Origin: Bacillota bacterium
GTDB lineage: Bacteria > Bacillota > Clostridia > Lachnospirales > Lachnospiraceae
DNA length: 64,000 nucleotides
NCBI GenBank assembly: GCA_023392535.1
Contig: JAEVYY010000007.1
Span: 145,202-209,201 of the forward strand
Reading direction: 5' to 3'
In this document: piece by piece, positions 42,246-50,815 of the stretch
Layout of the letters: each line of letters opens with the position of its first letter
How positions within the stretch are numbered: position 1 is the first letter of the stretch
Made by a program: the position numbers and the translations under genes
The notes under the pieces: model-generated
Told to the model about the DNA's origin: nothing
Seen by the model: only the letters and a program-made list of their open reading frames with translations
The model's database searches: none

Positions 42246-45119
42246 TTGAGTAAAAATAAAAGTGTTTTGAAAGTCATCAATTTTATAGAGAAACATCTGT
42301 CAGAAAAGCTGGATCTTAATATGGTTGCAGATTCCGTTCATTACTCAAAATATCATTTACATCGTATGTTCACAAATACAGTCGGCTTAACAATGCATGA
42401 TTATATACAACGGCGGCGGTTGACAGAAGCGGCAAAACTGCTGGTATTCTCGGATAACACAATTTTGGATATTGCATTACATGCAGGTTATGAGAGCCAA
42501 CAGGCTTTTCATGATATTTTCAGAGCCATGTATAAACAGCCTCCGAATCAATTTAGAAGAAATGAGGTATTTTATCCATTGCAACTCAAATATCAAATCG
42601 GAAATGATTTACGACTAAAAAGTAAAAAAGAGATTCGTAATAGCGAAATTCTTCCAGCTGTGGAAGAAGATATCCCCTTGTGGATGGAACTGGTGCGCCT
42701 GGTGATTGACGGTTTTCCTAAATTAGACGAAGAAAAGCATATTCAAGTTCTGAAGAGTCGAATTCAAAACAAGGAAGCATTTATCATGAAGGAAGATACG
42801 GTGGCTATTGGAGCAATGATACTATCCAATCAAGCAGGAAGCATCGATTTCTTAGGAATTCATCCATTTTATCGAAATCATGGGCTGACAAAAGTGTTTC
42901 TTAAAAAAGCCATTTGTGTGTTATGTGACAAAAAACAAATCAGTATCACGACTTTTCGGGAAGGTGATAAAGCAGATACGGGATATCGCAAGGCTTTAAA
43001 GGAGCTGGGATTTGCAGAAGCGGAATTACTCATGGAATTTGGATATCCAACGCAAAGAATGGTCATAGAAAATAAGGAAGTGACCACCATATTTCCAGAT
43101 GAAATTTTACATTTTACCAAGATCATGAAAATGCTGGAAGATGCCATACAAAATGCAGATGATACAGTCGACCGGCATGATAAGGCATATCGGGATACCA
43201 AGCAATATATGGTGGAAAACCGTGGAGAAATCGATCCTCATGAAATGTTCCAAAACGAATTGCTCCTAAAGCAGATTGATCATATAGGGAGTGTATCGGT
43301 ATCGGCAAGGGACAGGCTGATCAAACTTTCCGATTCCCCCTATTTTGCGAGAATTGATTTTAAGGATAATACGGGAACATTTATTACTTATATTGGAAAA
43401 TACTCATTTACTTATGATAATAAGCTGCTCATATCTGACTGGCGTTCTCCGGTGGCAGGCATGTTTTATGAATATGAGGTAGGATCTGCGGGATACGATA
43501 CCCCGGTCGGAAGAATAAACGGATATTTAAAGCGCAAGCGCCAATTCAAAATAAAAAATGGAATCATGGAATATGCATTAGAGAGTAAGACCAATATTCA
43601 GGATGACGTTCTTTCGAGGGAATTGAGTCATACCTCGGATGAAAAAATGAAATCCATTATCCATACCATACAAAAAGAACAGAATCAAATAATTCGAAAT
43701 GAACATACAGGAACACTTATTATACAAGGGGTAGCAGGTTCTGGTAAGACATCCATTGCGTTACACAGGATTGCATACTTGTTATATCGATACAAAGACC
43801 GGATTTCAGGACAAAATATAGCAATTTTATCCCCCAACAAAGTCTTTGGAGATTATATTTCGAATGTCCTTCCTGAATTAGGTGAGGAACCGATTTATGG
43901 ACTGAGCTTTGTGGATATTGCTAAAGCGCAGTTGGAAGGAGTCATTGATTTTGAATTGGATAAAGATCCTATTGAGACAAATGATCTTGAATGGGCAGAA
44001 CGTGTTCGTTATAAATCTACCATTGATTTTGTTAAGAGTTTACATCATTACTTGGAGCAAGTGAATGAAACGATTTTTGAGGCTCGAGATTATAAGTACG
44101 GGGAATTCTTTATTGAAAGAGAGTGGATTCAGAATCGTTTTATTTCATATCAAGAGCAGCCAATCATGCAAAGAATGCAAACAATTGGAGAAAATATTTA
44201 TCACCGCCTGAAAAATGATTCTTATATCGAGCATTCGATGCCTACGCATAAATCAATCGTAAAAGAGTTGCATGCGATGTTAAAAAGAAAAAGTTCCTTA
44301 GAGCTATATATAGACTTTTATGAACAGACAGGTAGGAAAGAAAAATTCCAGATGAGTGCAAAAAAAACTTTGGAATGGACAGATGTATATCCATATCTGT
44401 ATGTTCGTGCCATGTTTGAAGGATTGCATGGAACCAAATTGATACGACATCTTGTGATTGACGAGATGCAGGATTATACGCCGATTCAATATGCCCTCAT
44501 CAATATGTTGTTTCCGTGTAAGAAAACAATTCTGGGAGACTTTGGACAATTTGTTAATCCCAATCATTTGCACTCACTCGAGGATCTTTGGCAGATATAT
44601 GCGGATGCTTTGGTCGTGAAATTGAATAAAAGTTACCGTTCGACCTATGAGATTATTCATTTTGCCCGTTCTATTCAAAATCACATCGAGCTTACGGTTG
44701 TGGAACGGCACGGTGAAGAACCAAAAGTGATATGCTGCAGATCCGGACAGGAGCAACTGAACCAGATCAAAAATCAGATAATCCGGTTTCAAAATAGTAA
44801 TAACGTCACGTTGGGAATTATTTTAAAAACACAAGAGATGGCAAAAACATTCTATGATATCCTTATCAAGGAGTATGATGTGCATTTTATAACTTCTGAC
44901 AGTGTACGATTTGTAAATGGAATTACAATTACTACGATACAGATGTCAAAGGGATTGGAATTTGATGAAGTATTGATTCCATCCGTTCAAAAAGAGACGT
45001 ATCACACAGATTTTCATCGCAATCTGTTGTATATTGCCTGTACCAGAGCCATGCATCGTTTAAACTTGATCTATATTGGCGAACCCTCTCCTTTACTTCC
45101 AAAGAAGTATTTATCTTGA
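42246..45119 (+). CDS. AraC HTH - GNAT - HelD-like SF1 helicase fusion
   Basis: This 957-residue chain has three parts in one uninterrupted frame. Residues ~5-108 are a double AraC-type HTH (H-Y-S-K-Y-H-L-H-R-M-F, then I-A-L-H-A-G-Y-E-S-Q-Q-A-F-H). Residues ~131-275 are a GNAT-like acetyltransferase domain with a degenerate acetyl-CoA loop (F-Y-R-N-H-G-L-T-K). From ~280 on it is a UvrD/HelD-type superfamily 1 helicase: Walker A G-V-A-G-S-G-K-T-S (~497), Walker B D-E-M-Q-D-Y, S-Y-R-S-T, and motif VI Y-I-A-C-T-R-A. HelD removes stalled RNA polymerase from DNA and can give rifamycin resistance. TTG 42246 follows GGAGGTGA (42231-42238). Confidence 0.85.
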   Translation: MSKNKSVLKVINFIEKHLSEKLDLNMVADSVHYSKYHLHRMFTNTVGLTMHDYIQRRRLTEAAKLLVFSDNTILDIALHAGYESQQAFHDIFRAMYKQPPNQFRRNEVFYPLQLKYQIGNDLRLKSKKEIRNSEILPAVEEDIPLWMELVRLVIDGFPKLDEEKHIQVLKSRIQNKEAFIMKEDTVAIGAMILSNQAGSIDFLGIHPFYRNHGLTKVFLKKAICVLCDKKQISITTFREGDKADTGYRKALKELGFAEAELLMEFGYPTQRMVIENKEVTTIFPDEILHFTKIMKMLEDAIQNADDTVDRHDKAYRDTKQYMVENRGEIDPHEMFQNELLLKQIDHIGSVSVSARDRLIKLSDSPYFARIDFKDNTGTFITYIGKYSFTYDNKLLISDWRSPVAGMFYEYEVGSAGYDTPVGRINGYLKRKRQFKIKNGIMEYALESKTNIQDDVLSRELSHTSDEKMKSIIHTIQKEQNQIIRNEHTGTLIIQGVAGSGKTSIALHRIAYLLYRYKDRISGQNIAILSPNKVFGDYISNVLPELGEEPIYGLSFVDIAKAQLEGVIDFELDKDPIETNDLEWAERVRYKSTIDFVKSLHHYLEQVNETIFEARDYKYGEFFIEREWIQNRFISYQEQPIMQRMQTIGENIYHRLKNDSYIEHSMPTHKSIVKELHAMLKRKSSLELYIDFYEQTGRKEKFQMSAKKTLEWTDVYPYLYVRAMFEGLHGTKLIRHLVIDEMQDYTPIQYALINMLFPCKKTILGDFGQFVNPNHLHSLEDLWQIYADALVVKLNKSYRSTYEIIHFARSIQNHIELTVVERHGEEPKVICCRSGQEQLNQIKNQIIRFQNSNNVTLGIILKTQEMAKTFYDILIKEYDVHFITSDSVRFVNGITITTIQMSKGLEFDEVLIPSVQKETYHTDFHRNLLYIACTRAMHRLNLIYIGEPSPLLPKKYLS

Positions 45120-45180
45120 TACAATTTCTTCCAGCGTATATACTAAAATGAAATAAGTCAGGTAATGGGGGGAGTATATA

Positions 45181-45879
45181 TTGGAAGCTAAAATACTACT
45201 TTTGGAAGATGATGTGAGTTTAATTGATGGTCTGCAATATGCATTAAAGAAGAATGGCTTTGAAGTAGAAATTGCACGTACCATCAAAGTAGCTAAAGCG
45301 CTGCTTGTAAAAGAAACATATGATTTATTATTGTTAGATGTTACATTGCCGGATGGTACGGGATTTTCTATCTGTGAACAAGTTAGAAAACAGGGAAACG
45401 AGGTACCTATCATATTTTTGACAGCTTCGGAAGAAGAAGTAAATATCATTCGGGGATTAGATAGCGGTGGAGATGATTATATCACCAAACCTTTTAAATT
45501 GGGGGAACTGTGTTCGAGAATCCGGGCACTTCTGCGCCGTTCAAGAAAAGCAAAAGCTTCGAACCTTACTGTTTTGCACAGTGGGGATATTACAATTGAA
45601 TTATTAGCAAGCCGTGTTCTGTTAAAGGGGAATCCTGTGGAACTCACAAATGCAGAATACCGATTGCTATGTTTGCTGATACGCAATGCCGGACAGATCA
45701 TTACGAGAAAAGCAATACTTGATGAACTTTGGGACGGAAACGGAGAGTTTGTAGATGACAATACGCTTTCCGTATATGTCCGGCGTATCCGTGAAAAACT
45801 GGAAGAAGTTCCATCCCGCCCAGAGCATCTTATCACAATACGGGGGTTTGGATACCGATGGAAAGAGGTGGCTGAATGA
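45181..45879 (+). CDS. OmpR-family response regulator
   Basis: This 232-residue protein has a receiver domain (acidic pair E-D-D, phospho-acceptor in L-L-L-D-V-T-L-P-D-G, T-A-S, conserved Lys in T-K-P-F-K) and a C-terminal winged helix (L-T-N-A-E-Y-R-L-L, R-R-I-R-E-K-L). It starts with TTG after GGGGGGAG. The kinase gene overlaps it by 4 bp, and the ATPase-permease genes follow, giving the regulator-kinase-ABC layout of bacitracin/lantibiotic sensing modules. Its binding site is probably TGTAAG-N16-TGTAAG, seen at 47101 and 8866. Confidence 0.92.
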   Translation: MEAKILLLEDDVSLIDGLQYALKKNGFEVEIARTIKVAKALLVKETYDLLLLDVTLPDGTGFSICEQVRKQGNEVPIIFLTASEEEVNIIRGLDSGGDDYITKPFKLGELCSRIRALLRRSRKAKASNLTVLHSGDITIELLASRVLLKGNPVELTNAEYRLLCLLIRNAGQIITRKAILDELWDGNGEFVDDNTLSVYVRRIREKLEEVPSRPEHLITIRGFGYRWKEVAE

Positions 45880-47105
45880 GTTTTTTAAGAGAAAAACAGT
45901 CACGCTCTTTTTTCTATTGCAACCTTTGTTTCTGTATTTTACTATTTTTATTCCACTGCGTGATTTTAAGGGAACAAACGCAAGCTGCGAAAGAAATGCT
46001 GCTATCTCATGATGCCACGATTGCCAGCTATTTGCTGGAACAGGGGGTATCTTCTGAAATCGTGGTGCAAGCTATAGCAAATACAAAAGACGATGGGCGA
46101 GGGTTACAATTACTGACACAGATTGGTTATACACAAAAAACTCCAGCTTATTATCTTCAATCTGTTGCTGGCTTCCGAAACCGTGCAATGCTTTATATGC
46201 TGACAGGGTCAGTACTTTTTATCAGTATGCTCCTTTCCTTATGCACCGTTTTTCTTATAAAAAGAGAACAGTTATACCATAAGGCAGTTTTGATCATCCG
46301 GCAATTTTCAGAGGGCGATTTTACGGTGAAACTACCGAGAACGCAGGACGGTACGATTTATCAGTTATTTGCGTTAGTGGACAATCTTGCAGCTACATTA
46401 AGAAGTAAAGGTGAAATAGAGTCCAAGGCAAAAGAGTTTATGAAACAAACAATTTCAGACATATCACATCAGTTGAAGACCCCATTGGCAGCACTTTTTA
46501 TGTATTATGAAATTATTGCTGATGAGCCTGATAATCCTGCGATCGTAACGAAATTTTCAGGGAAGACTCTAAAGGCATTGGAACGAATGGAGCGGTTGAT
46601 CCAGTCACTTTTAAAGATTACACGGCTTGATGCAGGAAGTATCACATTTAATAAGGGTACCTATCCGATTACACAAGTAGTAGCACAAGCGATTGAAGAA
46701 TTAACAACGCGCGTGGCATGTGAACAGAAGCGGATCATCGTCGATGGACAGAAGGAAGCACAAATAACCTGTGATTTACAGTGGACAAGCGAAGCGCTAG
46801 GAAATATTGTCAAAAATGCTTTAGAACATACATCGAGTGGTGGATGTATCCATATATTTCTGGAATGTTCACCTGCAATGGTGCGCTTTTCCATTTCCGA
46901 TGATGGATCAGGGATCAATCAAGAGGATATCCATCATATTTTCAAACGTTTTTATAGGAGTCATGACTCCAGTGATACACAGGGCGTCGGTCTTGGACTA
47001 CCTTTGGCAAAGGCTATTATTGAGGGGCAAGGCGGGATAATATCTGTCCAGAGCACACCCGGTATAGGAACCACTTTCATCATCTCTTTTCTTACAGATC
47101 TGTAA
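45876..47105 (+). CDS. Sensor histidine kinase
   Basis: This 409-residue kinase has two membrane helices (about 8-28 and 104-130) enclosing a ~75-residue extracellular part, then a HAMP-like linker. The H box is I-S-D-I-S-H-Q-L-K-T-P, followed by the N, G1 (S-D-D-G-S-G-I) and G2 (G-V-G-L-G-L-P-L-A) boxes. It pairs with the overlapping response regulator. The modest extracellular domain leaves room for direct sensing, but in related systems the partner transporter does part of the sensing. It ends just where the TGTAAG repeats of the next promoter begin. Confidence 0.92.
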   Translation: MSFLREKQSRSFFYCNLCFCILLFLFHCVILREQTQAAKEMLLSHDATIASYLLEQGVSSEIVVQAIANTKDDGRGLQLLTQIGYTQKTPAYYLQSVAGFRNRAMLYMLTGSVLFISMLLSLCTVFLIKREQLYHKAVLIIRQFSEGDFTVKLPRTQDGTIYQLFALVDNLAATLRSKGEIESKAKEFMKQTISDISHQLKTPLAALFMYYEIIADEPDNPAIVTKFSGKTLKALERMERLIQSLLKITRLDAGSITFNKGTYPITQVVAQAIEELTTRVACEQKRIIVDGQKEAQITCDLQWTSEALGNIVKNALEHTSSGGCIHIFLECSPAMVRFSISDDGSGINQEDIHHIFKRFYRSHDSSDTQGVGLGLPLAKAIIEGQGGIISVQSTPGIGTTFIISFLTDL

Positions 47106-47144
47106 GCTGCAATTCATGGTATTGTAAGGAAGTTATGATATACT
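47101..47144 (+). promoter_or_regulatory. Response-regulator direct repeat and -10 box before ABC genes
   Basis: TGTAAG at 47101-47106 and 47123-47128 (22 bp apart), 10 bp, TATACT at 47139-47144. Spacing is identical to 8866-8909. The first repeat overlaps the kinase stop codon and lies in the palindrome CTTACAGATCTGTAAG. Confidence 0.65.
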
Positions 47145-47168
47145 TTTTGGAAAAGGAGGTTCATAAAG

Positions 47169-47852
47169 ATGGAGATTTTACGAGTAGAGAACTTATATAA
47201 GACTTATGGCAAAGAAGAAGCACAGGTCAATGCCTTAAGGGGCGTTTCCTTTACGATAGAAAAAGGTGAATTTGCAGCAGTGGTTGGGGAATCGGGCTCG
47301 GGGAAAAGTACGTTATTAAATTGCATTGGAGCTCTGGATTACCCCACTTCAGGGAAAATCTACCTTGATGGAGAGGACATATTCTCAATGAAAGAGCAGG
47401 AACGAACTATTTTCAGGCGTAGAAATATCGGTTTTGTATTTCAATCCTATCAGCTGGTACCAGAATTAACAGTTGAGCAAAATATTATTTTTCCCTTGCT
47501 TTTAGACTATCAAAAGCCGGATCCAGCAGCCGTGGATGATATCTTAGAAGTTCTTGGTCTGACGGAACGGCGCCGGCATCTGCCCAGTCAACTTTCCGGA
47601 GGACAACAGCAGAGGGTCGCAATCGGCCGGGCATTGATTACCAAGCCTATGTTGATTTTGGCGGATGAGCCTACCGGCAATCTGGATACCAAAAATAGCC
47701 AGGATGTAATGGATCTGCTGACAAATGCAACACGTCGTTATCAGCAGACGATCTTAATGATTACGCACAATGTAAATCTGACATCATCCGTGGATCGTGT
47801 ACTTAGAGTGACAGACGGTATCCTTACTGACTTGGGGGGAATTCGGGAATGA
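47169..47852 (+). CDS. MacB/BceA-type ABC transporter ATPase
   Basis: This 227-residue ATPase has Walker A G-E-S-G-S-G-K-S-T, signature L-S-G-G-Q-Q-Q-R-V, Walker B L-I-L-A-D-E-P-T-G-N-L-D and the H-loop in I-T-H-N. It belongs to the LolD/MacB/BceA group that energises FtsX-type permeases by mechanotransmission. AAGGAGG precedes ATG 47169, and it overlaps the permease gene by 4 bp. It is also the only free-standing ATPase of this kind in the window, so it could also serve the lone permease at 8941. Confidence 0.92.
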   Translation: MEILRVENLYKTYGKEEAQVNALRGVSFTIEKGEFAAVVGESGSGKSTLLNCIGALDYPTSGKIYLDGEDIFSMKEQERTIFRRRNIGFVFQSYQLVPELTVEQNIIFPLLLDYQKPDPAAVDDILEVLGLTERRRHLPSQLSGGQQQRVAIGRALITKPMLILADEPTGNLDTKNSQDVMDLLTNATRRYQQTILMITHNVNLTSSVDRVLRVTDGILTDLGGIRE

Positions 47853-50182
47853 ATAGCTATCTGGATCTAATCTCAATTTCAGCTAAAGTACGAAAGAAGC
47901 AAAATAAAATGACGCGGATATGTATCATTCTTGCAGTGTTTTTGGTCACAGCTATTTTTGGTATGGCGGATATGGAGATACGTAGCCGCCAGCTTCAGGA
48001 AATCAAAGCGGCAGGTAACTGGCATGTACTCTATAGTGGAATTGATGAAAAAGCTGTAAAGATGATCGCTGCCCGTCCAGAGGTACAGTCTTCCGGATGG
48101 TGGTACGATTCTCCTGGCAAAAAAAACGCATATACAATAAACGGAAGATCCGTCAGTTTAAGTGGTTTAGATAAAGCTGTTTTTGAAGATACCTTTCCAA
48201 CGAAAGTGGTAGAGGGTGAATACCCCGTTGAAAAAAATGAGGCTGTATTGACGGAAAATGCAAAAGTTGGATTGGGAATCAAAGTAGGAAATTCCATAAT
48301 CTTAGAGCGTGATGGCATGCAACCATTACAGATTCGCATCACTGGATTTATTGGGGGTACTTCAAACATATTGAAAGAGGATACGTATGAGGTCCTTTTT
48401 ACGGCACAGGGGTTTCAAGCTTCGGTTCCAACAGACCTTTATACGAGTCAGTACATTGTGCAATTCTCCAAATATTGTAATATGCAGAAGGTGATTACAA
48501 ACATCACACAGCAGTTGCATTTGACTGACGATCAGGTGCTCCAGAATGGAAATTTACTGGGGGCACTCGGACAAAGCAATAACAGCTATCTATTGATGCT
48601 TTATAGTGTTGCCGGAATTCTTTTTATCATTGTATTGTTAGCTGGAATTCTAATGATAACCAGTAGCTTGAATAGTAATGTCATGCAAAGGACTGCTTTT
48701 TTTGGGATGATACGCTGTTTGGGTGCGACCAAGAAGCAAATTATGCACTTTGTCCGCAAAGAAGGATTTTATTGGTGTAGGACGGCCATTCCCTCGGGTA
48801 TTGGTCTGGGTATCGTCAGTGTCTGGACATTGTGCATATTATTAAAATTATTAGTTCCGGGGTATTTTTCTGAAATACCATCTTTCGGTATCAGTTGGAT
48901 CAGTATTATTTTTGGTATTGCTGTAGGAGTTCTAACGGTGCTCATAGCAGCCAGCGCTCCAGCGAAAAGAGCGGCCAACGTATCTCCTATCGCAGCGGTT
49001 TCTGGTAATGCGCATCCCACCCGGTTCATTCGGACAACAAAAAACACAGATTTTTATAAAATAGATATTGAACTGGGTATTCAACATGCCAAAATGAGCA
49101 AAAAAAATTTCTGGTTGATGACATGTTCCTTTGCCCTTAGTATTGTACTATTTTTATGTTTTTCAACCACGGTCAATTTCATGCATCATGCAGTCACACC
49201 TCTGAAGCCGTGGACTCCAGATCTTTCCTTTGTAAGTAGAGATAACAATTGCTCGATAGAAAACAGTTTGGTGGATAAATTGCAAAGAAATCCTAACATA
49301 AAGCGCGTATATGCACGGATGCTTGCGTACCATGTTCCAGTGACAACTGCTGGACAAGATAAATTGATCAATCTGATTTCCTATGATGATATTCAATTTC
49401 TATGGGCGAAGGAGAATTTGCTCGAAGGAAGTATTGAGGAGGTAAGCACGGGAGAAAAGGTCTTACTTGTCTATGATGGTGATAATGGTATGCAGGTAGG
49501 TGATACCATGGTGATTGGGGCTTTGGGGAGTAAAAGGAAGATTTCGGTTGCAGGAGTGCTATCTTCCAGTCCGTTCAGTCATGAAAATGGTATCGTAACG
49601 GTATTTTGCTCAGAAAATACGTTCAGACAACTGACAGGTAATCATAATTATACGGTTATTGATATACAATTAACCAGAAATGCAACGAACGAAGAGGTAA
49701 ATGAGATTCGTTCTGTTGCAGGGTCAAATATTGATTTTTCAGATCGGCGTTTAAACAATCAGGAAGCCAGAGGTGCTTATTTATCTTATGGTCTGTTTAT
49801 TTATGGTTTTATGATCATAATCGCGTTGATCACTATTTTTAATATCGTAAATAGCGTTGCTATGAGTGTTTCAGCCCGTATGAAACAGTATGGTATTCTG
49901 CGCGCGATCGGTATGAGTAATCATCAACTCGTAGCAATGGTGGTAGCAGAAACAATTACCTATGCATTTTGTGGCAGTATAACAGGATGTATCATTGGGT
50001 TACCCTTGCAAAGGATTCTATTTCAGAAAATGATAACATCCCATTGGGGAGAGTCTTGGTCCATTTCCTTTCCATTGATTGGAATCATTGTTTCTACCGT
50101 TATCATAGCTTCTATCCTCGCTGTATATGGACCGGTAAAACGAATTCATCATATGTCAATCGTAGATACGATCAATGCATAG
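47849..50182 (+). CDS. FtsX/MacB-type ABC transporter permease
   Basis: This 777-residue permease has the same two-FtsX-module layout as the 8941 product: an N-terminal helix, a large extracellular domain, helices at about 250-390, a second extracellular domain and a final helix bundle after about 650 (I-I-A-L-I-T-I-F-N-I-V-N). R-A-I-G-M-S-N and R-C-L-G-A-T-K mark the cytoplasmic coupling helices. It forms the transporter with the ATPase encoded directly upstream and is controlled by the neighbouring two-component system. Antimicrobial-peptide defence is the likely function. Confidence 0.88.
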   Translation: MNSYLDLISISAKVRKKQNKMTRICIILAVFLVTAIFGMADMEIRSRQLQEIKAAGNWHVLYSGIDEKAVKMIAARPEVQSSGWWYDSPGKKNAYTINGRSVSLSGLDKAVFEDTFPTKVVEGEYPVEKNEAVLTENAKVGLGIKVGNSIILERDGMQPLQIRITGFIGGTSNILKEDTYEVLFTAQGFQASVPTDLYTSQYIVQFSKYCNMQKVITNITQQLHLTDDQVLQNGNLLGALGQSNNSYLLMLYSVAGILFIIVLLAGILMITSSLNSNVMQRTAFFGMIRCLGATKKQIMHFVRKEGFYWCRTAIPSGIGLGIVSVWTLCILLKLLVPGYFSEIPSFGISWISIIFGIAVGVLTVLIAASAPAKRAANVSPIAAVSGNAHPTRFIRTTKNTDFYKIDIELGIQHAKMSKKNFWLMTCSFALSIVLFLCFSTTVNFMHHAVTPLKPWTPDLSFVSRDNNCSIENSLVDKLQRNPNIKRVYARMLAYHVPVTTAGQDKLINLISYDDIQFLWAKENLLEGSIEEVSTGEKVLLVYDGDNGMQVGDTMVIGALGSKRKISVAGVLSSSPFSHENGIVTVFCSENTFRQLTGNHNYTVIDIQLTRNATNEEVNEIRSVAGSNIDFSDRRLNNQEARGAYLSYGLFIYGFMIIIALITIFNIVNSVAMSVSARMKQYGILRAIGMSNHQLVAMVVAETITYAFCGSITGCIIGLPLQRILFQKMITSHWGESWSISFPLIGIIVSTVIIASILAVYGPVKRIHHMSIVDTINA

Positions 50183-50239
50183 AAAGAATATGTATTTGTA
50201 ATATATTATCAATCATATCATATATAATTAAAAAGTAAT

Positions 50240-50806
50240 ATGGTGGTAGTTATGTTATATTCCGTAACTGGATTCCAGGATAATCATTCAGATCCCTATT
50301 CCATGCAGTATTTCCTTAATACTTATATGGCTTTTGTGGAAGCAATCATACCCTGGAGTCCGGAATTGGCAGAAGAATATGGGGAAATACAATATTATGG
50401 AGCCATTGACTCATTTACCTATGAATATCTTATTTTATCACTATTTCAACTTGGGGGAGCCTCTCTGGTAAGATCCACCGCGGAAATTCTTGATGTGGCA
50501 GCAAAAGAGCTGGTATATCGGGGGGGCAATGAATATACATTCAATGTTGCAAGTGAAGTGGCATTTTCTGCTTTGACTCCTACAGACAGATTATCTGCGC
50601 TGCAAATTATGAAAGAACAGGAGATATCTTTATTCCATGCAGATATTTATGACGTTGATAGATTAATAGGGTTGACCATGATGGGTTACTATTCAGAGTG
50701 GTTTGGATATGGATCGACCAGACTGGAAGAACCAAGCCAACGAGTCATGGAGTTTAGACCTATTAGTTGGGAACAGGTCGGATATCCGGGACCTAGAAGG
50801 AATTAG
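50240..50806 (+). CDS. Gluconate 2-dehydrogenase subunit 3-like protein
   Basis: This protein of about 188 residues has a C-terminal part matching the small subunit of gluconate 2-dehydrogenase-type complexes (L-T-P-T-D-R-L-S-A-L, M-M-G-Y-Y-S-E-W-F-G-Y-G and the ending W-E-Q-V-G-Y-P-G-P). The GMC-type flavoprotein follows after 9 bp. Classical small subunits are exported by the Tat pathway; no Tat signal is present here. ATG 50252 (after GGTGGT) is an alternative start four codons later. Confidence 0.75.
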   Translation: MVVVMLYSVTGFQDNHSDPYSMQYFLNTYMAFVEAIIPWSPELAEEYGEIQYYGAIDSFTYEYLILSLFQLGGASLVRSTAEILDVAAKELVYRGGNEYTFNVASEVAFSALTPTDRLSALQIMKEQEISLFHADIYDVDRLIGLTMMGYYSEWFGYGSTRLEEPSQRVMEFRPISWEQVGYPGPRRN

Positions 50807-50815
50807 GAGGTTATT

